A stretch of DNA of 20,350 nt, taken from the NCBI GenBank assembly GCA_900556405.1, contig USPB01000007.1, positions 1-20,350 of the forward strand, written 5' to 3'. Of this stretch, positions 7,940-14,819 are shown piece after piece. Each line of letters opens with the position of its first letter. The stretch's first letter is position 1. A model generated the notes under the pieces. It was not told the DNA's origin. It made no database searches and saw nothing but the letters and a program-made list of their open reading frames with translations. The translations under genes were made by a program, and so were the position numbers. The stretch is from an uncultured Actinomyces sp. Lineage in GTDB: Bacteria; Actinomycetota; Actinomycetes; Actinomycetales; Actinomycetaceae.

Positions 7940-9119
7940 CCCGATTCCCGGCCCCTCGTCCAACGGCGCGCCCCAGCAGGTTCCGGCGCCCTCGGCGGCT
8001 CCGGGCTTCTACGTGCCCCAGGGTGAGGTGCCCGCGCAGGGCGCCCCGGCCTCGTACGTGCCGAATGTTCCCACTCCTCTGGGCACGCCTCAGGGCGCTC
8101 CGCACCAGGCCACCTCCTACTCCGCGCCCACCGGCGAAGGCTGGTCGGGGCGTTCGCTGAGCGAGAGCGAGCGGCGCACGCAGGAATCCCTCCTGGCTCT
8201 CAAAGCCGAGATCGGTAAAGCCGTCGTCGGCCAGGATGGCGCGATCACCGGCCTGATCGTTGCCCTTGTCGCCGGCGGTCACGCCCTGCTGGAGGGTGTG
8301 CCCGGCGTCGCGAAGACGCTGCTCGTGCGCACCCTCGCCCGCGCCCTCGACGTCGACATGGCACGCATCCAGTTCACTCCCGACCTCATGCCCGCGGACA
8401 TCACGGGTTCCATGGTGTGGGATGCGGGCCACTCCGAGTTCGTGTTCCGTGAGGGGCCTGTTTTCACGAACCTGCTGCTCGCCGACGAAATCAACCGTAC
8501 TCCCCCCAAGACCCAGTCCGCGTTGCTGGAATCGATGGAGGAGCACACGGTGTCGATCGACGGCGCCACGCGCACGCTTCCGGATCCTTTCATGGTTATC
8601 GCCACCCAGAACCCGGTCGAGTACGAAGGCACCTACCCTCTGCCCGAGGCCCAGCTGGACCGTTTCCTCCTCAAGCTTGAGCTCCCCCTGCCCTCGCGCG
8701 AGGCCGAGATCGACATCATCGCCCGCCACCAGGCCGGCTTCAACCCAATGTCGCTGGCCGAGGCCGGCATCCGGCCCGTGGCGGGCGCCGCCGACATTCA
8801 TGCGGCACACGAGGCTGCCTCACGCATCGAGGTCGCGCCCGCGGTCATGGCCTACCTGGTGGACCTGTGCCGCGCGACGCGTACATCCGCCGCCGTGCGT
8901 GTGGGTGTCTCTCCGCGTGGCGCGACCGCGCTGCTGCGCACCTCTCGCGTATGGGCATTCCTCCAGGGACGAGGCTTCGTCACCCCCGACGACGTCAAGA
9001 CGATGGCCCCCGTGACCCTCGCTCACCGACTGGGTCTGCGCGCCGAGGCCAACCTGGAAGGCGTGGACGCCACCGACGTCATCACCGGCGTCCTCGCGGC
9101 CACCCCCGTTCCTCGCTGA
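7932..9119 (+). CDS. moxR: MoxR-type AAA+ ATPase with proline-rich N-terminal extension
   Basis: A cytosolic AAA+ ATPase of the MoxR subfamily; these act as chaperone-like machines that insert cofactors or assemble complexes, usually with VWA/DUF58 partners. The AAA core starts near residue 85 (EIGKAVVGQD). Walker A is GVPGVAKT (122-129), Walker B LLADEI (182-187), and ATQNP (224-228) carries the sensor-1 Asn. PLPEAQLDRF (236-245) and the C-terminal lid region SPRGATALLR are typical. The first ~75 residues are unusual: a low-complexity Pro/Ala/Gly/Gln extension reminiscent of the tail on the 4909 gene product, whereas typical MoxR proteins are about 310-350 aa and start close to the core. The start ATG overlaps the DUF4350 gene by 8 bp. 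Probable counterpart of Rv3692 (moxR2). Confidence 0.95.
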   Translation: MTSPIPGPSSNGAPQQVPAPSAAPGFYVPQGEVPAQGAPASYVPNVPTPLGTPQGAPHQATSYSAPTGEGWSGRSLSESERRTQESLLALKAEIGKAVVGQDGAITGLIVALVAGGHALLEGVPGVAKTLLVRTLARALDVDMARIQFTPDLMPADITGSMVWDAGHSEFVFREGPVFTNLLLADEINRTPPKTQSALLESMEEHTVSIDGATRTLPDPFMVIATQNPVEYEGTYPLPEAQLDRFLLKLELPLPSREAEIDIIARHQAGFNPMSLAEAGIRPVAGAADIHAAHEAASRIEVAPAVMAYLVDLCRATRTSAAVRVGVSPRGATALLRTSRVWAFLQGRGFVTPDDVKTMAPVTLAHRLGLRAEANLEGVDATDVITGVLAATPVPR

Positions 9120-9127
9120 GGCTCCCC

Positions 9128-10459
9128 GTGGCGATTTCGGCGCGCAGCGCGCTCCTCGTCCTGGTGGGCCTGATCCCGCTCGCTTTCGCCCCATCCCGCG
9201 GCTTCGCGTGGATGTGGTGGGGCATTGTCGTGCTCATCTGTCTGCTGGATGCCCTCGCCGCCCCCTCGCCGCGCACTCTGCGCATGAGCCGCGAGGTCAC
9301 CGGCCCGATCCGCGCCGACCAGAGCACCGAGGCCTCGCTGCGCCTGACGAACACGACCAAGCGCCACATGGTCCTGGACGTGCGCGACGCGTGGCCTCCC
9401 TCCCTGCGTCAATCGCCGTCCTTCCGGCGTGTGCGCGTACTCCCGAAGTCCGCGGAGAAGGTCACGACGCTCCTGTCCCCCACCAGGCGAGGAACGCGTC
9501 ACGCGGACGTCGTCACGATTCGTTCCTGGGGCCCCCTGCACCTCGGCGCACGCCAGGTGTCGATCAGTGCACCCCTGACCCTGTCGGTGCTGCCGGAGTT
9601 TAAGGCGCGGGTGCTCCTCCCCTCGCGCTTGGCCCGCCTCCACGAACTCGAAGGCACAACACCGACGACGCTGCGCGGCGCAGGCACGGAGTTCGACTCG
9701 CTGCGCGCGTACGTCGTGGGAGATGACCCCCGCGACATCGACTGGCGCGCGTCCGCCCGCTCCACCGAGCTCATGGTGCGCCAGTGGCGTCCCGAACGCG
9801 ACCGCCACGTCGTCATCGTCGTCGACTGCGGTCGCGCATCCTCCGCGCTGCTCGGCGCCCCCGAGAACGAGGAAGTTGACTCGATCGCGCTGGGCCGCGC
9901 GCCACGCCTGGATTCCTCGATCGAAACCACCCTGCTGCTGGCAGCATTGGCCGATCGTGCGGGCGACAAGGTCCACGTCATCGCCGTCGATTCACGCGTG
10001 CGCGCCCGCGTCTCCGGCGTACGCGGGGCCAAGATCATCGAGACGCTCGCGCACGTGTTCACGGACTTGAACCCGCGCCTGGATGTCACCGACTGGTCGA
10101 GGGCAGCTGACGCCGTCGAAGAGACTGTGCGCCACTCGGCATTCGTCGTCATCGCCACGAAGATCCCGCCCGCCGGACTGGAAACCGAGTTCACCGACGC
10201 CCTGGCACGCCTGACGAAGCGCCATACGGTACTCGTCGCATCGGCGACCGACCCCGACGAGATTCGTGCCCGCAACGGGCGCGAGGACGCTGACGCGGTA
10301 TTCCTGGCGGCATCGGCAGCACTCGCCGAGCGCTCCGACGCTGCAGGCGCCGCGGACGTGCGCCTCGCGGGTGCCCTCACGCTGCAGGCCTCGGCGGGTC
10401 TGCTGCCTGCCCGCACGGCCGACCGCTACATCGAGTTGAAGAAGAGCGGACGCCTGTAA
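9128..10459 (+). CDS. DUF58 domain protein, MoxR partner
   Basis: A 443-aa protein with two N-terminal membrane helices (about 8-22 and 27-44), a beta-rich segment, then the DUF58 signature GTEFDSLRAYVVGDDPRDIDW (186-206) continuing to RQWRPERDRHVVIVVD. DUF58 proteins carry a VWA-like fold and are encoded with MoxR ATPases as likely clients or adaptors. The usual metal-site DxSxS is replaced here by DCGRA (233-237), so metal binding is doubtful; as far as I recall this is common in the actinobacterial branch. The GTG at 9128 is the first start after the moxR stop and has GAGG 6 nt upstream; the open frame continues upstream only as overlap with moxR. It is the last gene of the operon and converges on the spoIIM-like gene with 16 bp between stops. 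Confidence 0.9.
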   Translation: MAISARSALLVLVGLIPLAFAPSRGFAWMWWGIVVLICLLDALAAPSPRTLRMSREVTGPIRADQSTEASLRLTNTTKRHMVLDVRDAWPPSLRQSPSFRRVRVLPKSAEKVTTLLSPTRRGTRHADVVTIRSWGPLHLGARQVSISAPLTLSVLPEFKARVLLPSRLARLHELEGTTPTTLRGAGTEFDSLRAYVVGDDPRDIDWRASARSTELMVRQWRPERDRHVVIVVDCGRASSALLGAPENEEVDSIALGRAPRLDSSIETTLLLAALADRAGDKVHVIAVDSRVRARVSGVRGAKIIETLAHVFTDLNPRLDVTDWSRAADAVEETVRHSAFVVIATKIPPAGLETEFTDALARLTKRHTVLVASATDPDEIRARNGREDADAVFLAASAALAERSDAAGAADVRLAGALTLQASAGLLPARTADRYIELKKSGRL

Positions 10460-10475
10460 GCCCGCGAGCGCGGTG

Positions 10476-11468
10476 TCAGCCCGCGACCGGCTGGTAGTAG
10501 CCGGCGTCGATGCCGACGTCGGCGTCCTGGCCCGCACGGTGCGCCCTGCGCCCGAGGATCAGCGTGTACGCCCACACGGCTGCGGTCATCACGACCCCGA
10601 GGGCGATCTTGACGGCGTCGGGCAGCTCCGAGGGCGTCACGAACCCTTCGAGGACACCCGAGCCCGCGAGGAGGATGGCGCAGCCCGCTGCCACCGTCAT
10701 GGAGCTACGCGCGGCCACGCCCACCGCCTGGTAGCGCGTCGCTGCGCCGGGGACGAGGAGCGCCCAGAAGACCCGCAGGCCCGCTGCGATCGAGATGAAG
10801 ACGGCGGTCAGTTCGGGCAGTCCGTGCGGCAGAATAAAACGGAAGAAGTGCCAGGGCCCCGCGTAGACGCTCACAACGGCTCCGGCCACCCCCACGTTCG
10901 TCGCGTTGGTCCACAGGATCTTCAACGGGTACACGCCGGTCACGCCCGTCACCACGCCCTGCAGAGCGATCCACGCGTTGTTCGCCCAGACGGAGAGCCC
11001 AAACTCCGCATTCGTGTCCTGGTGGTAGTACGCAGCGAAGTCACTGTTCGCGTATTGGCGCAGCTGCTCGGGCGTGCCCAGCTGGTTCATCGCGTCCGGG
11101 TGGGTGACCAGGTAGTGGCCCTCGATCAGAGCAAGCACGATGGAGACGGCCATGACGCCAACCGTCACCCAGCGAATCTGATAGAGGGCGTAGGGCAACG
11201 ACACCTTGAAAAAGCGTGCAATGACGGTTCCGTTGATGCCCGCCGTTCCCGCTAAGCGCCCACGAGCCGCCGACAGGATGCGCGAGAGGTCCGCAATGAC
11301 GTCGGGATCGGGACTGGTCGTGCGCACGCGCGCCAGGTCGGTGGTGGCAGATCGGTAGAGCCGGTCGAGCTCGTCGATCTGTTCACCCGTCAGAGTGCGG
11401 GTACGCGTCAGTTCCTCGAGGCGTTTCCACTCCGTTTTTCCGCTCACCCGCAGCACATCGATGTCCAT
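10476..11468 (-). CDS. SpoIIM-like membrane protein
   Basis: A 330-aa stage II sporulation protein M family protein. In Bacillus SpoIIM belongs to the DMP peptidoglycan-remodelling complex; this organism need not sporulate, and actinobacterial homologues are regularly found beside MoxR/DUF58/RDD genes. After a soluble N-terminal region (1-95) there are about five to six hydrophobic segments, including about 99-117, 163-185, 190-203, 218-238, 254-272 and 288-305. Family landmarks are FILPHGLPEL (211-220) and SGVLEGFVTPS (270-280). The ATG at 11468 is well placed, but no Shine-Dalgarno is visible and the divergent RDD gene starts only 18 bp away. Probable counterpart of Rv3694c, in the same order and orientation. 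Role inferred: envelope integrity or remodelling with the MoxR module. Confidence 0.88.
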   Translation of the reverse strand: MDIDVLRVSGKTEWKRLEELTRTRTLTGEQIDELDRLYRSATTDLARVRTTSPDPDVIADLSRILSAARGRLAGTAGINGTVIARFFKVSLPYALYQIRWVTVGVMAVSIVLALIEGHYLVTHPDAMNQLGTPEQLRQYANSDFAAYYHQDTNAEFGLSVWANNAWIALQGVVTGVTGVYPLKILWTNATNVGVAGAVVSVYAGPWHFFRFILPHGLPELTAVFISIAAGLRVFWALLVPGAATRYQAVGVAARSSMTVAAGCAILLAGSGVLEGFVTPSELPDAVKIALGVVMTAAVWAYTLILGRRAHRAGQDADVGIDAGYYQPVAG

Positions 11469-11486
11469 TGGACTAGCGTGTCATAC
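11469..11486. promoter_or_regulatory. 18-bp divergent start region with possible leaderless -10
   Basis: The ATG of the spoIIM-like gene (11468) and that of the RDD gene (11487) are separated by 18 bp. On the plus strand TAGCGT (11474-11479, TAnnnT pattern) lies 7 nt before the RDD ATG, fitting a leaderless transcript. For the minus strand only a weak CACGCT sits at the matching distance. GTGTC (11478-11482) is also present. Any -35 elements must lie inside the opposite gene. No Shine-Dalgarno is seen for either gene. Confidence 0.35.
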
Positions 11487-12320
11487 ATGAGCGCGCAACG
11501 CAGTCAATCACGCGTCATTCAAGGTGACTATGTCCGCACGGGTGAAGCCGTCTCCCTGGACGTCACCCCTGCCTCGCCCCTTCAACGCTTCGCCGCCGCA
11601 GTCATCGACGGCACCACATACCTGGGCGCGGCCCTCCTCGTGCTCATCAGCGCCGCGCGCACCTGGTCGAATGACTCTGCCTCTCTCGTACGTGTGTTCG
11701 TCATCGGCGTGATCGCCTCGGTCATGTTTTTCGTCCCCTTCGTGGTCGAAGTGGCCACGAAAGGCCGTTCGCTCGGCAAGTGGGCGTTCAACCTGCGGGT
11801 CGTACGCGACGACGGCGGCGCGATCACCGCTCGCCACAGCGCCGTACGCGTCGGCGTGGGAATCCTGGAAAACTGGCTGACGTCGGGCGGCCTCGCGTTC
11901 CTCACCGAGCTCGTCAATAAAAAGGGAAAGCGTCTGGGGGATATCGCGGCGGGGACGATGGTGTGCTCCCAGGGAGAATCGGTCTTCTATCCTCCCCTGG
12001 TGATGCCTCCCGGGCTCGAGGAGTGGGCGGCCTCGGCGACGATCCTGCCCCTCGACGATGCTCTCGCGGCCGAGGCTCGCGCGTTCCTGGGAGCAAACCG
12101 CTCCATCGATAGGACGCTGCGCGCGCAGGTCGCGTCGTCCCTCGCTGAGCGTCTTGTGAAGCGCGTTCAGACGCCTCTGCCGCCGGGACTGCACCCGGAG
12201 ATCGTGATTGCGGCCATTCTCGTGGCCCGCCGTGATCGCGAGTGGGAGCGCGAGTGTGAGCGTCGTGCGCGCGGCAAGGCGCGATTCCACGAGGCGACGC
12301 AGCCTCGCTTCGGCCTGTAG
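11487..12320 (+). CDS. RDD family membrane protein
   Basis: A 277-aa RDD-domain protein. The family is named for conserved Arg-Asp-Asp residues and forms small membrane bundles with suggested transport or scaffold roles. Visible: PLQRFAAAVIDG (Arg34, Asp41), hydrophobic segments near 42-58 and 70-88, the conserved TKGRSLGKWAFNLRVV (91-106) and KRLGDIAAGTMV (148-159) with the last Asp. The C-terminal ~110 residues are a soluble, charged extension rich in Arg/Glu (ending near RDREWERECERRARGK), a feature of actinobacterial members of this block. A GTG at 11478 would add three residues; I prefer the ATG because of the TAGCGT box 7 nt upstream. Probable counterpart of Rv3695. It converges on DUF3499 with 3 bp between stops. 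Function unknown. Confidence 0.85.
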   Translation: MSAQRSQSRVIQGDYVRTGEAVSLDVTPASPLQRFAAAVIDGTTYLGAALLVLISAARTWSNDSASLVRVFVIGVIASVMFFVPFVVEVATKGRSLGKWAFNLRVVRDDGGAITARHSAVRVGVGILENWLTSGGLAFLTELVNKKGKRLGDIAAGTMVCSQGESVFYPPLVMPPGLEEWAASATILPLDDALAAEARAFLGANRSIDRTLRAQVASSLAERLVKRVQTPLPPGLHPEIVIAAILVARRDREWERECERRARGKARFHEATQPRFGL

Positions 12321-12323
12321 GGG

Positions 12324-12776
12324 TTAGTCCTCGGAGTCTGCCTCGGAGCCGTCAACCACCGTGAACTGTGCACGCCTGCGCGCGTACGGGCTCGAGGGGT
12401 CGAGCGGGCTCGACGTGTCGGGGCTTCCCGCGGAGCGCGCGGGGCCAAACGGACCGGTGTGAGGCCTGCGGGCGCCGGGAGCGGGAGTCGGCTCAGCCTG
12501 CGCCTCCTGAGCGACGCGACGCACGGCGTCAACGAGCGCGGCGAGGTCATCTCCGGAGGGCGGAGCCGGTTCGAAATTGGTCGCCAGACGGACAACCTGC
12601 CAGCCCAGCGGCGCGGTGAGATTCTGCGCGTGTTCCTCGCACAGGTCATACGAGTTGGGATCCGCGACGGTCGCGAGGGGGCCGACAACGACGGTTGAAT
12701 CTCGGTAATCGTAGGTGAGGGTGGCGACGGCGGCGGTCGAGCAGCCGGGTTTGGAGCAGTGGCGTTGGGCAATCAC
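12324..12776 (-). CDS. DUF3499 family protein, putative zinc-binding
   Basis: A 150-aa actinobacterial protein of unknown function (DUF3499; Rv3258c-like). The conserved N-terminal half has a CxxxxC pair in RHCSKPGCS, the family core ATLTYDYRDSTVVVGPLAT, and LCEEHA. Together these give a Cys/Cys...Cys-x2-His set suitable for a structural zinc. The C-terminal half is Pro/Ala/Ser-rich, probably disordered and poorly conserved. The frame is open to 12887, but the family begins just before RHCSKPGC, so I chose the GTG at 12776. TACTCT (minus strand, 12784-12789) lies 7 nt before it, with no usable Shine-Dalgarno, suggesting a leaderless mRNA. It is divergent from the metallopeptidase-fold gene, as in mycobacteria. 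Confidence 0.85.
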   Translation of the reverse strand: MIAQRHCSKPGCSTAAVATLTYDYRDSTVVVGPLATVADPNSYDLCEEHAQNLTAPLGWQVVRLATNFEPAPPSGDDLAALVDAVRRVAQEAQAEPTPAPGARRPHTGPFGPARSAGSPDTSSPLDPSSPYARRRAQFTVVDGSEADSED

Positions 12777-12783
12777 GTCCCTA

Positions 12784-12839
12784 AGAGTACGACACTCTGT
12801 GCGCCGATGGCCCACTCCCGCGCGCCATGTGCCTACCCT
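12784..12839. promoter_or_regulatory. Two divergent -10 boxes and a small inverted repeat
   Basis: The 69-bp gap 12777-12845 holds a TAnnnT box for each gene. TACTCT on the minus strand (12784-12789) is 7 nt from the DUF3499 GTG; TACCCT on the plus strand (12834-12839) is exactly 6 nt from the GTG at 12846. Neither has a recognisable -35. AGAGT (12784-12788) and ACTCT (12794-12798) form a 5-bp-arm inverted repeat covering the minus-strand -10, and GACAC lies at 12791-12795. Leaderless initiation is the simplest reading of both starts. Confidence 0.4.
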
Positions 12840-12845
12840 GAGGGG

Positions 12846-13268
12846 GTGTTTTCCACGCGCCGCCATATCTCGAGCCGCAACCGCCACGGTCGCGGTCCTC
12901 GCGGTCCCCTCTTTTTCCCGGGAACACCGGAGTGGAGGACGCGGCGTGAGAACTTCGATCTGATGGTGCGCGAACTCGTCACTGAGCTCATTCGTCGCTG
13001 GCCTCAGGTGTCCACGATCGAATTCGCCGTGGAGGATGTTCCGCCGTCAGATCCGGCCCCCTGGGAATCCCACAGCGTCGTTGTCGCACGCATTTTCCCG
13101 GCCGATCGTCGTCGCGGTCTGCGGGACCGGATCGTGGTCTACCGCCTGCCGATCACGCTGCGTTGCTCGCCCGAGGAGGTCGCCGTCATGACGCGCAGGG
13201 TCCTTGTCGAGAGGATCAGTCACATTCTGGCGCTGCCGCCGGACGAGATCGACGACGCGATGCGCTGA
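12846..13268 (+). CDS. Metallopeptidase-fold protein (DUF1025/zincin-like), lacking HExxH
   Basis: A 140-aa protein of the small zincin-like metallopeptidase family as seen beside DUF3499 genes (Rv3259-like). Landmarks: a basic N-terminus NRHGRGPRGPLFFPGTPEWRTR typical of these proteins, FDLMVRELV, EFAVEDVP, and IVVYRLPITLR near the middle. The position where zinc-dependent members carry HExxH reads VERISHILALP, so the first His is replaced and catalytic zinc binding is unlikely. Mycobacterial relatives also lack the motif, so this appears to be a subfamily trait. The GTG start at 12846 has TACCCT ending 6 nt upstream; an ATG at 12807 is an alternative but would add non-family residues. The stop TGA is directly adjacent to the stop of the DUF5719 gene. 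Function unknown. Confidence 0.8.
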   Translation: MFSTRRHISSRNRHGRGPRGPLFFPGTPEWRTRRENFDLMVRELVTELIRRWPQVSTIEFAVEDVPPSDPAPWESHSVVVARIFPADRRRGLRDRIVVYRLPITLRCSPEEVAVMTRRVLVERISHILALPPDEIDDAMR

Positions 13269-14819
13269 TTAGTTGGCGGTGCGGATGGCGCCGGTGACAG
13301 CGCTAATGCCCTCCGTGCCCACGTTCCACGTGGTGCTCATGCGCCCCACTGCGGTGTCGGCGGTGATGACCAGGGCTGCCTGGATCGGGGTATCCGCGCT
13401 GATGGTGCTCGCGCTGTCCGGAAGACTGACGAGGGTGGGGACTCCCGGAGCGACGTAGATCGTTCGGTTTCCCACGCGCACCGCAATAGCTCCCGGGGTC
13501 GAGGCGGAGGTTCCGCTCGACTGCGCATCGCGTGATTCACCCGATTGGGAGGCTCCGGACTGCGACGTGACGGGAGAAGGCGACGCCCAGATGTCAGGGG
13601 TGGCGCTCGGACCGGGCGCAGCGGACTGCGCGGTATCCCCCTGGCTCGCGGTTGCAGCGCCAGCAGCATCGGCGGGCGCGTACAGGAGGAGGCTCGCGGA
13701 CGAGGCGTTCACGCCGGAGTCGGTGGCAATCGATGTGGCACGAAGGAGGGTCGACGAGAGCACGGAGGTGGTCATCGTCGTCAGCTGGCTAGCGCCGGGA
13801 ACCGAGGCCTCGGTGAACGTCGTCGCGGGGCCCGCGTTGGAACGCATGATCCAGGCGCTGAGCCGCTCAGCCCAGGGGGCGCCGACGGTGATCGTCGTCG
13901 TCTGTGCCACGACCTCGCGATCCGAGGTGACGACGAGCGCGATCGGAGTAGCATCGCTGGACGCGCCATCGAGAGGCATCTCAAGGGTGGTCCCCTCGGC
14001 GACGGTCGCTTGGCCGCCGGGGAGGGTGTGGACGCCCGTCGAATCGGCGACGGAGACGCTCACGTGGGCATCACCCGAGGGCGACACGAGGCGCAGCAGC
14101 GACGTGCCCTTGGGATCCACTCCCAGGATCGTCTGCGAGGTCGCGGGCACGACTGCGGAGGCGAGCGTGGTCCCCTGGGGAATCTCACCGTTCATCAGGG
14201 AGGCCTGCACCCAGGCGGCGACGCCGCCCCCGTCTGCACGGACGTGGAGGGCGAGGGAGTTCTCGTCCGGGAACCATCCCGCGAGGAGCACCGACACCGA
14301 AGAGGACGCAGGAACAGTGACCTGGCGCGGCGCGGCATTGAGGGGGCCGGAAGCCCCGTATCCGTCAATGCTGACGACCGAGGCCGTGGGACCGGGGTTG
14401 GAGAGGATGAGAACCATGTCGGCGCCGGAGGTGGTGGCGCCGGTCGCGATCCACTGCGAGGTGCGTGGCGCCGCGCATCCGACGGCACTCAGGCCCGCGA
14501 GTTCGCCTCCCCCCTGGCCGGCAAGAGTCAGGGCCGTGGGGATGACTCCCCCGTTGCCTGTGATGGACGCGGGCGCTGGGCTCGTGGGGGCGGATGCGAG
14601 CGAGGACCAGGTGGAACCCGCCGCAACGCTGGTCGTTTCGAAAGGATCGACGATGCCCGAGGGACACGCGAGGCGCACCTGTGACGGATGGGCGCTCTGC
14701 GCCGTCCCGTCGACTCTGCTCGGGGAGGCACCGACCCACACGGAGCCAGAGGCCATGACCGCCACGGCGATCCCCGCGCCCACGAGGGTCGTCAGGGAAC
14801 TGATGCGGGGCTTTGTCAT
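13269..14819 (-). CDS. DUF5719 exported or membrane-anchored protein
   Basis: A 516-aa actinobacterial protein of unknown function. It has an N-terminal signal or anchor (hydrophobic about 9-30), then a long beta-rich extracytoplasmic region in which CAAPRTSQWIATG (115-127), LILSNPGPTASVVSIDGYG (137-155) and LALHVRADGGGVAAWVQAS (189-207) fit the DUF5719 pattern. Two cysteines (52, 115) could pair. Residues about 388-445 form a Ser/Ala/Gln/Pro-rich linker before a short C-terminal beta domain. The ATG at 14819 has a perfect GGAGG 5 nt upstream and overlaps the glycosyltransferase stop as ATGA; the frame is open to 15014 but that part is antisense-free overlap with the upstream gene. Co-expression with the glycosyltransferase suggests a role in surface polymer assembly outside the membrane, which is inference. 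Confidence 0.85.
   Translation of the reverse strand: MTKPRISSLTTLVGAGIAVAVMASGSVWVGASPSRVDGTAQSAHPSQVRLACPSGIVDPFETTSVAAGSTWSSLASAPTSPAPASITGNGGVIPTALTLAGQGGGELAGLSAVGCAAPRTSQWIATGATTSGADMVLILSNPGPTASVVSIDGYGASGPLNAAPRQVTVPASSSVSVLLAGWFPDENSLALHVRADGGGVAAWVQASLMNGEIPQGTTLASAVVPATSQTILGVDPKGTSLLRLVSPSGDAHVSVSVADSTGVHTLPGGQATVAEGTTLEMPLDGASSDATPIALVVTSDREVVAQTTTITVGAPWAERLSAWIMRSNAGPATTFTEASVPGASQLTTMTTSVLSSTLLRATSIATDSGVNASSASLLLYAPADAAGAATASQGDTAQSAAPGPSATPDIWASPSPVTSQSGASQSGESRDAQSSGTSASTPGAIAVRVGNRTIYVAPGVPTLVSLPDSASTISADTPIQAALVITADTAVGRMSTTWNVGTEGISAVTGAIRTAN

Noticed and set aside
7827..8810. Long minus-strand ORF (327 codons) opposite moxR
   Set aside because: High-GC shadow frame; its translation is low-complexity Arg/Gly/Val with no family motifs, while the plus strand encodes a full AAA+ core.
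10462..10473. CCGCG-AG-CGCGG hairpin in the DUF58/spoIIM junction as a terminator
   Set aside because: The loop is only 2 nt, the stem 5 bp and no T-run follows on either strand.
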